The position numbers were made by a program, and so were the translations under genes. Below the pieces are notes generated by a model. It was not told the origin of the DNA and ran no database searches. It was given only the letters and a program-made list of their open reading frames with translations. Of a stretch of 64,000 nt of DNA, positions 25,375-34,039 are shown in pieces; the first letter of the stretch is position 1, and every line of letters starts with the position of its first letter. Source of the stretch: Flexivirga aerilata (GTDB taxonomy: Bacteria > Actinomycetota > Actinomycetes > Actinomycetales > Dermatophilaceae); the NCBI RefSeq assembly GCF_013002715.1, contig NZ_JABENB010000001.1, positions 1,984,001-2,048,000 of the forward strand, written 5' to 3'.

Positions 25375-25495
25375 TTGCCCGTGCGGCGTGTCGCGGCGTG
25401 TCGCGACGTGCCCGTGCGACGTGCCCGTGCGACGTGCTCGTGCGAGGCGACGGGCGACACGCCGGGCGAGCTGAACGGGCGAGCTGAACGGCCGC
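25375..25495. repeat. short direct repeats upstream of the phosphatase-superfamily gene
   Basis: GCGACGTGCCCGT-like 12-13-bp units are repeated at least three times (25404-25445), followed by two copies of GGGCGAGCTGAAC (near 25463-25492). The interval 25262-25546 holds nothing else recognised. Confidence 0.6.
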
Positions 25496-25546
25496 CGGCC
25501 GGCACCCGGCTCGGAGGGGCGGTGCCCGGTGGTCTTGGATGACCTC

Positions 25547-26503
25547 ATGCGTGCGCCTCGACCCCGGCGGGCGCCCGCGATCCTCCGGTGGGCGCCCGTC
25601 ATCGCTCTCGGCGTGGTGGCGCTCGGCGTGGGCGCACGGTGGGTCGATCTCACCTGGCGGCTGCCGCAGGTGCAGTCGGTCTTCCCGGTCTTCGGCGGTA
25701 TGGCGGTGCTGCTCCTCCTCGCCATGCTCGCGGCCCGGCGCTGGCGGCTGGCCGCCGCAGCCGCACTCGTCGCGGCCGCGCCGGTCGTCATCGGCGTGCA
25801 GTCGATGACCGGCGACACCGTGCCGCCCGGACCGCGCGACGAGGTGGTGATGACCAGCAACCTCGAGCTGGGCTCGGCCGATCCGCGCGAGGTCGTCGCC
25901 GCCGTGCGGGCGCAGCGCGTCACCACGCTGGTGCTCACCGAATGCACGCCGCCGCAGCTCGCGCGGCTTCGAGCGGCGGGCCTCGACACGCTGCTGCCCG
26001 AGCAGGCGGGGCAGACCGCGGACGGGCCGCGGGGCACCGTCATACGCAGCAGGCATCCGTTGCGGCTGATCGCGCTGCACCCGGGCGGGCGTTTCCCGTT
26101 CAGCCCCGAGGTGCAGGTGGGCACCGGCCGGGGCAGCTACCGGCTGCGGGCGGTGCACACCGCGGCGCCGCTGCCGGACATCGTCGGCGACTGGCGGGCC
26201 GGTCTGCGGTCGATCGGCGCGTGGCAGAAGAATCTGCCGCAGCGCGAAAACGTCGTGATGGCAGGCGATTTCAACGCCTCGGCCGCCATGCCCGCCTTCC
26301 GCAAGGCGATCGACGGGATGACCGACTCCAGCCGCGCCGCCGGAGCCGGCTGGCGGCGCACCTGGCCGCACGGCCGCGCCTACCCGCCCTTCGTGCAGCT
26401 GGACCACGTGGTGTCCCGCGGCTTCGGGGTGGTGCGCGACGGCACCGTCGCGATCGCCGGCACCGATCACCTGACCTACTGGGCGCGGCTGCGGCCGCAG
26501 TGA
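25547..26503 (+). CDS. membrane-anchored endonuclease/exonuclease/phosphatase family protein
   Basis: 318-aa protein. Three N-terminal hydrophobic segments (about 15-90) anchor a C-terminal EEP domain on the outer face (inferred). Motifs of the fold are visible: TSNLELG, VLTECTPPQ, MAGDFNAS, VQLDHVV and AGTDHLTY, covering the metal-binding Glu, the GDFN loop and the catalytic His. Homologues hydrolyse nucleic acid or phospholipid phosphodiesters; the substrate is not readable. GTG 25529 in the same frame is an alternative start. Confidence 0.8.
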   Translation: MRAPRPRRAPAILRWAPVIALGVVALGVGARWVDLTWRLPQVQSVFPVFGGMAVLLLLAMLAARRWRLAAAAALVAAAPVVIGVQSMTGDTVPPGPRDEVVMTSNLELGSADPREVVAAVRAQRVTTLVLTECTPPQLARLRAAGLDTLLPEQAGQTADGPRGTVIRSRHPLRLIALHPGGRFPFSPEVQVGTGRGSYRLRAVHTAAPLPDIVGDWRAGLRSIGAWQKNLPQRENVVMAGDFNASAAMPAFRKAIDGMTDSSRAAGAGWRRTWPHGRAYPPFVQLDHVVSRGFGVVRDGTVAIAGTDHLTYWARLRPQ

Positions 26504-26597
26504 TGCCGGCTCAGTAGATGCCGGCGCAGACGGGGCGGGCTCAGACAGGGCCGGCTCAGACAGAGGCGGCTCAGACAGGACCGGCTCAGCAGGTCAC
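26504..26597. repeat. 15-16-bp repeats between convergent genes
   Basis: At least five copies of GCCGGCTCAGACAG or close variants are tandemly arranged between the EEP gene and the desulfurase-like gene, running into the latter's last codons. Confidence 0.7.
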
Positions 26598-28051
26598 CAG
26601 GGGAGGGGCTCACTGAGGTCGCGCGGGTCGGCGGGGGCCGACCAGCCGGTCTCGGTGTGCACGTAGGACAGCTGTGGCCCGTCCTCGACGAGGCGCCGCA
26701 CGGCGGTGATCAGCCGGTCGACGTGCTCGCCGGTGGTGGCCAGGCCGAGGCTCGCGCGGACGGCGGTCTGCCCGGGGCCGACGATCGCGTCGCACAGCAG
26801 GTGGGCACAGAAGCGCCCGTCGCGCACCGCGATCGCCTGCTCGTCGGCCAGCACCTGCGACACCAGCGACGGTTCGTAGCCCTCGACGGTGAACGTCACC
26901 ACCCCCACATTGGGCCGGTCCCCGAGCGCCTCGATCACCCGCACGCCGTCGATCGCGGCCAGCCCGGCGCGCAGCCGGCCGTGCAACTGCTCCTCGTGCG
27001 CCTCGATGGTGGCGCGATGGGCGCCGAGTGTCGCGCAGGCCGCGGCGATCGCGATCGCGCCCACGGCGTTGGGCGTGCCGCCCTCGTGCCGGGCCGGCCC
27101 CGTCTGCCACTGGGTATGACGGGGAGTCACTGCCGCGGTCGCCCCGCCCGCGGGCAGGTAGGGGCTCGCCGCGTCGAGCCAGTCGCTGCGGCCGGCGAGG
27201 ACGCCTGCGCCATACGGGGCATAGAGCTTGTGGCCGGAAAACGCGACCCAGTCGACGCCCAACTGCTCGAGGTCCAGCTCGCGGTGTGGCGCGTACTGCG
27301 CCGCGTCGAGCACCGTGCGAGCGCCGAATTCCTTTGCGACCGCGACGAGTTCGGCGACCGGCCACACCTCGCCGGTGACGTTGCAGGCTCCGGTGATGAC
27401 AACCAGCTGATGGCGGGCGGGGGAGTCCTGCAGGGCCCCCCGCAGCAGTGCGACCGCGTCGTCGGCGCTGTCGGGCACCGGCAGCCGGGTGGTGGTGCGC
27501 GCCGGCCACGGCAGCAGCGCGGCGTGGTGGGCCGACTCCCAAGCGATCACCCGGGTGCGGCGCGGCAGGCAGTGTGCGAGCAGCCGCAGCGCGTCGGTGG
27601 TGTTGCGGGTGAAGACGACCTGGTCGCCGTCGCGCGCGCCGACGAACTGCCCGACCTGCGCCCGGGCCGCCTCGAACCAGCCGGTCGTCACCCGGCTGGC
27701 GTAGCCGGCGCCGCGGTGCACCGAGCCGTAGCGGCGCTGCACCCGCTCCGCGGCCTCGGCGACCGCGACCAGGGCGGGCGTGGTCGCGCCGTGGTCGAAG
27801 TTGGCGTAGTCGGTGACCGTGCGGTGCACGGTCGGCACCCCGAGGTCGTCGGAGACGGTGCGGGGCAGCCCGGCGACGACCGGCCGGATCGATGGGCCGT
27901 GCGTGCCGCCCTGCGTGCCGGCCAGGCCGAGCCGGCGCGGCGTCCCGGCGGATGCGGTGGACGTGGGGGACGTGGTGGTCGAAGCGGTGCGGGAGGCGGT
28001 CTGCCTCGCGGTGGCCTCTGAGGTGGTGTGCTGGACGCTGGCGGTGCTCAT
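26594..28051 (-). CDS. cysteine desulfurase / class V aminotransferase-like protein
   Basis: 485-aa PLP enzyme of the SufS/CsdA-like class V family. The PLP Lys is in FSGHKLYAPYGAGVL; NFDHGATTP opens the catalytic domain; a Cys lies in the late loop RDGRFCAHLLCD, and TRNTTDALR and LDAAQYAPH bind the cofactor. It could release sulfur from cysteine, consistent with the SAM-IV riboswitch in its leader, but a role in another PLP reaction is possible. The first 50 residues are a Ser/Thr/Ala-rich extension of no known fold. GAGGAG lies 7 nt before the ATG. Confidence 0.85.
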   Translation of the reverse strand: MSTASVQHTTSEATARQTASRTASTTTSPTSTASAGTPRRLGLAGTQGGTHGPSIRPVVAGLPRTVSDDLGVPTVHRTVTDYANFDHGATTPALVAVAEAAERVQRRYGSVHRGAGYASRVTTGWFEAARAQVGQFVGARDGDQVVFTRNTTDALRLLAHCLPRRTRVIAWESAHHAALLPWPARTTTRLPVPDSADDAVALLRGALQDSPARHQLVVITGACNVTGEVWPVAELVAVAKEFGARTVLDAAQYAPHRELDLEQLGVDWVAFSGHKLYAPYGAGVLAGRSDWLDAASPYLPAGGATAAVTPRHTQWQTGPARHEGGTPNAVGAIAIAAACATLGAHRATIEAHEEQLHGRLRAGLAAIDGVRVIEALGDRPNVGVVTFTVEGYEPSLVSQVLADEQAIAVRDGRFCAHLLCDAIVGPGQTAVRASLGLATTGEHVDRLITAVRRLVEDGPQLSYVHTETGWSAPADPRDLSEPLPW

Positions 28052-28063
28052 GGGCTTGCTCCT

Positions 28064-28082
28064 CGTCGGTCAGGGACCGACG
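28064..28082 (-). promoter_or_regulatory. hairpin abutting the ribosome binding site after the SAM-IV aptamer
   Basis: A perfect 8-bp stem (CGTCGGTC / GACCGACG) with a 3-nt loop ends at the first base of the Shine-Dalgarno GAGGAG (28059-28064). It is a candidate expression platform that changes ribosome access. Confidence 0.5.
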
Positions 28083-28109
28083 GGCGTTCGCGAGCGTCGA
28101 TCCGCGCTT

Positions 28110-28222
28110 GCCGGCGTGGGTGTCACGCCGACCCGGTCGTCACCCGGAGCACCCCACCGCGGAAGGAGGGTTGCCGCTCAGCAAGCCGGGGCTTGACGCT
28201 GAGACTCATGACCTGGGTCCGA
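28110..28222 (-). ncRNA. SAM-IV riboswitch
   Basis: The minus strand reads GGTCATGAG, CAGCGTCAAGCCCCGGCTTG, GCGGCAACCCTCC, CCGCGGTGGGGTGCTCCGGG and TGACGACC in order. This is the conserved core of the actinobacterial SAM-IV aptamer, which binds S-adenosylmethionine. It lies 60-170 nt upstream of the desulfurase-like ATG. A further stem (GGCGTGACACCCACGCC) follows the core. Repression when SAM is abundant is expected. Confidence 0.9.
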
Positions 28223-28227
28223 CCATA
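28222..28227 (-). promoter_or_regulatory. -10 box upstream of the SAM-IV riboswitch
   Basis: TATGGT on the minus strand just upstream of the aptamer, with a TTGCCC 19 bp further up as a possible -35. Confidence 0.35.
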
Positions 28228-28409
28228 GAGGATCGGCCGCCGGCGAGGGCAACCGCCGTCCGTATGCCGGGCGCTCGCGCGCCGGCGGCTGCGCTCTCGG
28301 GCCGGGCAGCTGCCCGTCTGCCCCTCGAGCCAACGGTTGCCGTCTGTGTGACGACGGTCGCGCGCACCCCGACCGGCGTGTAACTGCTGTGACTGGTGGG
28401 GTCGTCGCG

Positions 28410-28415
28410 TACGGT
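28410..28415 (+). promoter_or_regulatory. -10 box of leaderless ftsK
   Basis: TACGGT stands 6 nt before the GTG at 28422, which is therefore taken as the ftsK start rather than the upstream in-frame GTG at 28389. Confidence 0.5.
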
Positions 28416-28421
28416 GTTTTC

Positions 28422-31256
28422 GTGCCTACCCGTCCGTCCACCACGACGTCCACCGCCCGCGCCACGCGCAGCACCACGTCCGGCTCCGGGTCGCGGTCGA
28501 GCAGCGGCGGCGCGAAGTCGCGACCGGCGTCCGGTCGCACCTCGAGCCGACCGCCGGCCAAGCGTGCGTCCGGTGCCAGTGCCCGCGCCGGCGGCAAGGC
28601 GCAGGGCGGCGGCCTGCCGCTGCCGTTGCGCGCCGCCCGCGGCACCTGGATGGGTGTCGCCCACGTCGCCGGCGGCGCCGCCCGCCGGGTCGGCCACTCC
28701 GCGCGCGAGCTCGAGCCGGAGCTGCGCCGCGACGGGCTCGGTTTCGCCCTGGTCGCCGCGGCGGTCGTCATCGCGGCCCGCGAGTGGTGGGGCCTCGCCG
28801 GAGCAGCGGGCGACGTCATCCATGCGATCGTCGCCGGCACGTTCGGCCTGGGCGCCCTCGTGCTGCCGCTCGTGCTCGTGCTGATCGGCGTGCACCTGAT
28901 GCGCTCGCCGCGCGGCCATCACGCCACCAACCGGGTGCTGATCGGGCTGGCGCTGTTCGCAGTCTCGGTCTGCGGCGTCACGAGCATCGCCAAGGGCGTG
29001 CCGCAGCCGGGCAGTGGCGAAGCGCTGCGCGACGCCGGCGGCATCATCGGCTTCCTCGCCTCCAGCCCGGTCGTCGCCGCGGTCCACACCGCGGGCGCCC
29101 TCGTGCTGCTGTTGCTGCTCGGCATCTTCAGCGTGCTGGTGATGACGGCGACGCCGGTGAGCATGATCCCCGAGCGTATCCAGCAGGTGCGGACGCGGCT
29201 GTTCGACCACCACCCCGACGACGGGTATGACGAGGGTCCCGTCGACGCGGTCGCCGGCGACCTGCACGGCGACCAGATCGACGGCCCGAAGAAGCGCCAC
29301 CGCAAGAGCTCCAAGAAGGCCGACGGGCAGGGCGACGGCCTCGACGGCGACGAGGCGTTCGAGCAGGCCGCGACCGTCGCGCCGCGCCGCACCAAGGGCG
29401 GCCGCGTGCTGCGGCCGGGCGAGAAGGCTCCCGCCGCCGATGTCTACGACGTCGACGCCGCCGGCACCGACGCCGCCGATGCGGACGCACCGGCGTCGCG
29501 GCCCGTCCCCGACGGTGCGTCCGACCGGCCCGCCGCCGGCGAGACCCGCGCCGTGCCCCTGCCGGGCACGACCGGGGCGCCGCCCGCTGCCGCCGCGGCT
29601 CCCGGTCCGAAGCCGGGCCTGGAGGCCCCGCCGACCACGCCGCTGCCGCAGCGGGTCGAGCAGCTCCAGCTGGCCGGCGACGTCACCTACACGCTGCCGT
29701 CCGCCGAGGTGCTGCAGCCGGGCACCCCGCACAAGGCGCGCTCGGCCGCCAACGACCGGGTCGTCGAGGCGCTCACCGAGACGCTCGAATCCTTCGGCGT
29801 CGACGCCCAGGTCACCGGCTTCACCCGCGGCCCGACCGTCACCCGCTACGAGGTCGAACTCGGCTCGGGCACCAAGGTCGAGCGGGTCACCGCGCTCTCC
29901 AAGAACATCGCCTACGCGGTGGCGTCCGCCGACGTGCGCATCCTCAGCCCGATCCCCGGCAAGAAGGCGATCGGCATCGAGATCCCCAACACCGACCGCG
30001 AGAAGGTCAGCCTCGGCGACGTGCTGCGCAGCGGCGCCGCCCGGGGTAACGACCACCCGATGGTGATGGGCGTCGGCAAGGACGTCGAGGGCGGCTACGT
30101 GATCGCCAACCTGGCGAAGATGCCGCACATGCTGGTGGCCGGTGCGACCGGTGCCGGTAAGTCGTCGTTCGTCAACTCGATGATCACCTCGGTGATGATG
30201 CGCGCCACGCCGGACGAGGTGCGGATGGTGCTGGTCGACCCCAAGCGGGTGGAACTGACGGCATACGAAGGCATCCCGCACCTGATCACGCCGATCATCA
30301 CCAACCCCAAGAAGGCCGCCGAGGCGCTGCAGTGGGTCGTGCGCGAGATGGACACCAGGTATGACGACCTGGCGGCGTTCGGCTACAAGCACATCGACGA
30401 CTTCAACAAGGCGGTCCGGGCCGGCAAGGTCACGCCGCCGCCGGGGTCGGAGCGGGTCATGCAGCCCTACCCCTACCTGCTGGTGATCGTCGACGAGCTC
30501 GCCGACCTGATGATGGTCGCGCCGCGCGACGTCGAGGAGTCGATCGTCCGCATCACCCAGCTGGCCCGCGCGGCCGGCATCCACCTGGTGCTGGCGACGC
30601 AGCGCCCCTCGGTCGACGTCGTCACCGGTCTGATCAAGGCCAACGTGCCGAGCCGGATGGCGTTCGCGACCTCCTCGCTCGCCGACTCGCGGGTCGTGCT
30701 CGACCAGCCCGGTGCGGAGAAGCTGATCGGCCAGGGTGACGCTCTCTTCCTGCCGATGGGTGCCTCCAAACCGATGCGCGTGCAGGGCGCCTGGGTCACC
30801 GAAACCGAAGTGCAGGAAGTGGTTTCGCACGTCAAGGGTCAGCTCACCGTCGCCTACCGCGACGACGTGCAGGTGTCCGCGCCCAAGAAGGAGATCGACG
30901 AGGACATCGGGGACGACCTCGACCTGCTGCTGCAGGCCGCGGAGCTGGTGATCACCAGCCAGTTCGGGTCGACGTCGATGCTGCAGCGCAAGCTGCGCGT
31001 CGGTTTCGCCAAGGCCGGACGGCTGATGGACCTGATGGAGAGCCGCGGCATCGTCGGCCCGTCCGAGGGGTCCAAGGCGCGCGACGTGCTGGTCAAGCCG
31101 GACGACCTGCCGACCACGCTCGCGCTGTTGCGCGGGGAGGACGTGCCCACCGAGCAGCCGTATGACGGGGCCTCCGACCAGGGCGCCGCGGCCGACTACG
31201 GCGACGACGACGGCGGTGGCGAGGACGCGTGGCAGCTGACGGATCGTCGCGACTGA
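28422..31256 (+). CDS. ftsK: DNA translocase FtsK
   Basis: 944-aa septal DNA pump that moves chromosome ends and links division to dimer resolution. A basic Ser/Thr/Arg tail (1-80) precedes four hydrophobic segments (about 105-250), then an acidic Ala/Pro linker (about 255-410). The RecA-like motor follows: Walker A GATGAGKSSF, VDPKRVELTAYEGIPHL, Walker B-like LLVIVDELADLMM and LVLATQRPSVDVVTG. The C-terminal gamma domain for KOPS-type sequence reading is complete (LVITSQFGSTSMLQRKLRVG). The size is normal for actinobacteria. The next gene starts 28 bp before its stop. Confidence 0.95.
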   Translation: MPTRPSTTTSTARATRSTTSGSGSRSSSGGAKSRPASGRTSSRPPAKRASGASARAGGKAQGGGLPLPLRAARGTWMGVAHVAGGAARRVGHSARELEPELRRDGLGFALVAAAVVIAAREWWGLAGAAGDVIHAIVAGTFGLGALVLPLVLVLIGVHLMRSPRGHHATNRVLIGLALFAVSVCGVTSIAKGVPQPGSGEALRDAGGIIGFLASSPVVAAVHTAGALVLLLLLGIFSVLVMTATPVSMIPERIQQVRTRLFDHHPDDGYDEGPVDAVAGDLHGDQIDGPKKRHRKSSKKADGQGDGLDGDEAFEQAATVAPRRTKGGRVLRPGEKAPAADVYDVDAAGTDAADADAPASRPVPDGASDRPAAGETRAVPLPGTTGAPPAAAAAPGPKPGLEAPPTTPLPQRVEQLQLAGDVTYTLPSAEVLQPGTPHKARSAANDRVVEALTETLESFGVDAQVTGFTRGPTVTRYEVELGSGTKVERVTALSKNIAYAVASADVRILSPIPGKKAIGIEIPNTDREKVSLGDVLRSGAARGNDHPMVMGVGKDVEGGYVIANLAKMPHMLVAGATGAGKSSFVNSMITSVMMRATPDEVRMVLVDPKRVELTAYEGIPHLITPIITNPKKAAEALQWVVREMDTRYDDLAAFGYKHIDDFNKAVRAGKVTPPPGSERVMQPYPYLLVIVDELADLMMVAPRDVEESIVRITQLARAAGIHLVLATQRPSVDVVTGLIKANVPSRMAFATSSLADSRVVLDQPGAEKLIGQGDALFLPMGASKPMRVQGAWVTETEVQEVVSHVKGQLTVAYRDDVQVSAPKKEIDEDIGDDLDLLLQAAELVITSQFGSTSMLQRKLRVGFAKAGRLMDLMESRGIVGPSEGSKARDVLVKPDDLPTTLALLRGEDVPTEQPYDGASDQGAAADYGDDDGGGEDAWQLTDRRD

Positions 31257-31993
31257 GCGGCGCGCCCGGCGGCGGTCTCGCCGGTCCGGTCGGCCCGCGG
31301 CAGCTGCTCGCCCAGTTGCGCGAGGTGCCGTGCGGCGTGCTGCTCGCGGTGCAGCTGCTCGGCATCCTGGTCTACCCGTTCACCGAGGGCAGCACCGCGG
31401 GCCGGACGGTGTTCTCGCTGTTCCAGCTGCTGGTGCTCGGGCTGGCCGTCGGCGCGGTGCGGCACACGCCGGCGCTGACCTGGATCTCGGTGTGCATCGG
31501 CGCCCCGGCCGCCGTGCTCACGGTGCTGACCGCGATCTGGACCGACCCGGAGGGCCTGGAGCTGGCCTCCGACGCCACGCATGCGGTCTTCTACTTCTAC
31601 ACGGCCTACGCGCTGATCCGTTACATGTTCTCCGACGACCACGTGTCGCGCGACGAAATGCTCGCCACCGGAGCGTGTTTCACCGTCGTCGCGTGGGGCT
31701 TCGCCTACCTCTACGGTGCGGTGCAGATCCTCTGGGGCGCCGGGCAGTTCAGCTCACCGGGCGGCGGTCAGCTCAGCTGGATGGAGCTGCTCTTCCTGTC
31801 GTTCACCACGATGACCGGCACTGGCCTCTCCGACATCTCACCGGCCGGCTCCTACGCGAGATCGGTCATCATGCTGGAGCAGCTGGCCGGGGTGAACTAT
31901 CTTGCGTTGGTGGTGGCGCGGCTGCTCGGCATGACGCTTGCCCGGTTCCAGCGCACGACGCGGCGCAACAAGGGAGGGGATGGTCAGCAATGA
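31229..31993 (+). CDS. two-pore-helix ion channel-like membrane protein with atypical filter
   Basis: 254-aa membrane protein with about five hydrophobic segments, a pore-like loop, and a final helix. The loop SFTTMTGTGLSDISP aligns with the K+ channel pore (SxTTxTTVGYGDxxP), but the selectivity filter TVGYG is replaced by TGTGLS. The following LGMTLARF resembles the inner helix end. A channel function is inferred, and K+ selectivity is doubtful. The start GTG 31229 overlaps ftsK by 28 bp; the true start could be further in. Its stop overlaps the next gene as ATGA. Confidence 0.6.
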   Translation: MAADGSSRLSGAPGGGLAGPVGPRQLLAQLREVPCGVLLAVQLLGILVYPFTEGSTAGRTVFSLFQLLVLGLAVGAVRHTPALTWISVCIGAPAAVLTVLTAIWTDPEGLELASDATHAVFYFYTAYALIRYMFSDDHVSRDEMLATGACFTVVAWGFAYLYGAVQILWGAGQFSSPGGGQLSWMELLFLSFTTMTGTGLSDISPAGSYARSVIMLEQLAGVNYLALVVARLLGMTLARFQRTTRRNKGGDGQQ

Positions 31994-32709
31994 CAGACGA
32001 TTTCGACCGCACCCAGGAGATCCGGCGCGATCGCGACTGGGAGGGTGGCGGCGAGCGGCAGCCCGACCAGGCTCAGCAGCCCTACCCGCAGCAACCGGCC
32101 ACCCAGCCGACGGCGCCGCCGGACTACCGCGCGCCGGACTATCGGGCGCCCGGCAGCTACGCGCCGGGCGGAGCGCGGCCGTCCTACGAGCCGGGCGTGC
32201 GCACCGACAACGGCGACAGCGGCTTCCCCGCCGCGACCGTCGGTGCGGTCGTCGCCGCGGTGCTGATGGCGGTCAGCAGCTTCCTCGGTCACCAGCTGGC
32301 CCGGGACGGCAACGTCTCGATGCGCAGCTGGAACGGCTGGCTGGCCCAGACCATGCCGGTCGCGTTCTGGCCCTTCGACGGTGGCGGGCAGACAAGGGCC
32401 ACAACGGCTTTCGTCGTCGCCCTGGCGATCGTGCTCTTCCTCGTCCTGCTCCTGCTGATGCTCGCCACCATGTCGACCAGGTCCGGCAACGGCGGCTTCG
32501 CGCTGCTGCTGTCCGGCTGGATGAGTTGCGTGCTCGCCGGCGCCGTCGCCCGCGTCGTCGCCGGGCTCATCGGCCGCGACACGCAGTTTGCCGAGGCGAT
32601 CCGGGCGGACGTCATGGCGGGCGCCACGTGGGGCCTCGCGGCCGGCTGGATCGTCGGCTGCGCGACCGTCGCCGTCCACCTCCTGCGGCGCAAGCCGCAC
32701 ACCTTCTAA
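31990..32709 (+). CDS. hypothetical membrane protein with Gln/Pro-rich N-terminus
   Basis: 239 aa, not recognised. Residues 1-75 are hydrophilic and rich in Gln, Pro and Tyr (YRAPDYRAPGSYAPGG), probably cytosolic and disordered. Four hydrophobic segments follow (about 80-100, 135-160, 170-195 and 210-230) and the protein ends in a short basic tail. The ATG overlaps the channel-like gene stop by 4 bp, so the two proteins are probably made together. The tail-plus-helices layout suggests an envelope or division-associated protein, which is inference only. Confidence 0.6.
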   Translation: MTDDFDRTQEIRRDRDWEGGGERQPDQAQQPYPQQPATQPTAPPDYRAPDYRAPGSYAPGGARPSYEPGVRTDNGDSGFPAATVGAVVAAVLMAVSSFLGHQLARDGNVSMRSWNGWLAQTMPVAFWPFDGGGQTRATTAFVVALAIVLFLVLLLLMLATMSTRSGNGGFALLLSGWMSCVLAGAVARVVAGLIGRDTQFAEAIRADVMAGATWGLAAGWIVGCATVAVHLLRRKPHTF

Positions 32710-32717
32710 GCGGCGTC

Positions 32718-33239
32718 ATGCTGATCCGGCTGCCGGACCGGGTGCCCGAGGTGGCGTCGTCGTCCTGGATCGCCCCCAACGCCACCGTCGTCGGTGCGGT
32801 GACCGTCGGCGAGCGCTGTGGTGTCTGGTATGGCGCGGTGCTGCGCGCGGACCTCGAGACCGTCACCCTCGGGGACGAGACCAACATCCAGGACAACAGC
32901 GTGCTGCACGCCGACCCCGGTGCCCCGCTCACGGTCGGTGCGCGAGTTTCGGTGGGGCACAACGCAACTCTGCACGGCTGCACGATCGAGGACGACGTGC
33001 TGGTCGGCATGGGCGCGCGCGTGCTCAATCGCGCGACGATCGGCGCGGGCTCGCTGATCGCGGCCGGCGCCGTCATACCCGAGGGAATGCAGGTGCCGCC
33101 GAGGTCCCTGGTCGCCGGTGTGCCGGCAAAGGTCCGCCGCGACCTCACCGACGAGGAGGTCGAGATCATCGGCCTCAACGCCCAGGTGTACGTCGACCTC
33201 GCCGCCACCCATCGCGACGGCGAGGTCGACGCAGGCTGA
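32718..33239 (+). CDS. gamma-carbonic anhydrase family hexapeptide-repeat protein
   Basis: 173-aa left-handed beta-helix protein of the gamma-CA/YrdA/PaaY family, expected to be a trimer. Hexapeptide repeats run from about residue 15 to 140. The metal-site histidines are in SVLHADPG and SVGHNATLHGC, as in YrdA-type proteins. The enzymatic role of many members is unproved; carbonic anhydrase or CoA-thioesterase-like functions are possible. It follows the membrane protein by 8 nt and probably shares its transcript. Confidence 0.85.
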   Translation: MLIRLPDRVPEVASSSWIAPNATVVGAVTVGERCGVWYGAVLRADLETVTLGDETNIQDNSVLHADPGAPLTVGARVSVGHNATLHGCTIEDDVLVGMGARVLNRATIGAGSLIAAGAVIPEGMQVPPRSLVAGVPAKVRRDLTDEEVEIIGLNAQVYVDLAATHRDGEVDAG

Positions 33240-33257
33240 GCAGGTCGGCGCCGCCGG

Positions 33258-33857
33258 TCAGACGTGCAGCTTGGCCTTGATCTTGTCCAGGCGCTCCTTG
33301 CGGTCGGCCTTGCGCTCGGCCTTCTTCTCCTCGTGCAGCTTGCGATCGGCGGCGTCGGCCGCAGCGATCGCGGCGTCCTCGGCCTCGGCGACCTCGTCCA
33401 TCACCTCGTCGAGCGGCCGGCGTTCCAGCGTGGCGCCGCTCTGCTGGGCGAGCTGGTCGACGGCCGCGGGCGAGCCCTCCTTCACCTCGCCGATCAGGCC
33501 GGTGACCCCGGGCGGGATCGCCCGGCTCAGGTCGGCCACGACGCTGGAGGTGTCGGCGGCCCGGCCGGCGTCGACCGTGCCACCGACGAGCGCACCCCCG
33601 GCCCAGCCGAGCAGCATGCCGAGCGGTCCGCCGAGCACGCCGACCAGCATGCCGATGACACTGCCGCCGAGGGTGCCGGAGCCGATCTCGTTGTCGTCGC
33701 CGTCCTTCACGGTGAACGTGCCGTCCGGATTGCGCTGCACGACGGCCGCGCTGACCAGGTCGATCGCGCCGTCGTTGGAGAGTGCGTTCAGATCGCTGTA
33801 TGCCTGATAGGCCTTGCTCTGGTCCGGCCAGGTCATCAGGATCACGTTGTCTGCCAT
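33258..33857 (-). CDS. DUF1269-type glycine-zipper stress protein
   Basis: 199-aa protein. A soluble opening (MADNVILMTWPDQSKAYQAY) is followed by a glycine-rich membrane-inserting stretch (GTLGGSVIGMLVGVLGGPLG and onward, about 60-95) and a long charged coiled-coil C-terminus (about 150-199, Lys/Asp/Glu-rich). This is the layout of DUF1269 proteins, found near stress and envelope genes. GGGAGAAG lies just before the ATG at 33857. It converges on the gamma-CA gene and lies downstream of kdpE in the same direction, separated by 180 bp holding its own promoter. Confidence 0.8.
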   Translation of the reverse strand: MADNVILMTWPDQSKAYQAYSDLNALSNDGAIDLVSAAVVQRNPDGTFTVKDGDDNEIGSGTLGGSVIGMLVGVLGGPLGMLLGWAGGALVGGTVDAGRAADTSSVVADLSRAIPPGVTGLIGEVKEGSPAAVDQLAQQSGATLERRPLDEVMDEVAEAEDAAIAAADAADRKLHEEKKAERKADRKERLDKIKAKLHV

Positions 33858-33931
33858 GAGCTTCTCCCTTGAGCTGTCGCAGGCCGCGGCGGTTGCCGCC
33901 GCCATCTCCACCGTCGCAAACACTGGACGAC

Positions 33932-33937
33932 TGTATA
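33932..33937 (-). promoter_or_regulatory. -10 box of the DUF1269 gene
   Basis: TATACA on the minus strand, about 75 nt before the ATG. No convincing -35 at the right distance (a TGCCAA is 19 bp upstream). Confidence 0.35.
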
Positions 33938-34039
33938 GTGCGAACGCCCAAAGACGTTGGCAGCAAAGGAAATTCGTGCCTCGGGCGAAGGCATCGCCAC
34001 TCGTCGATGCATTCGCTGGATATATCGACCGGTGCCGGC

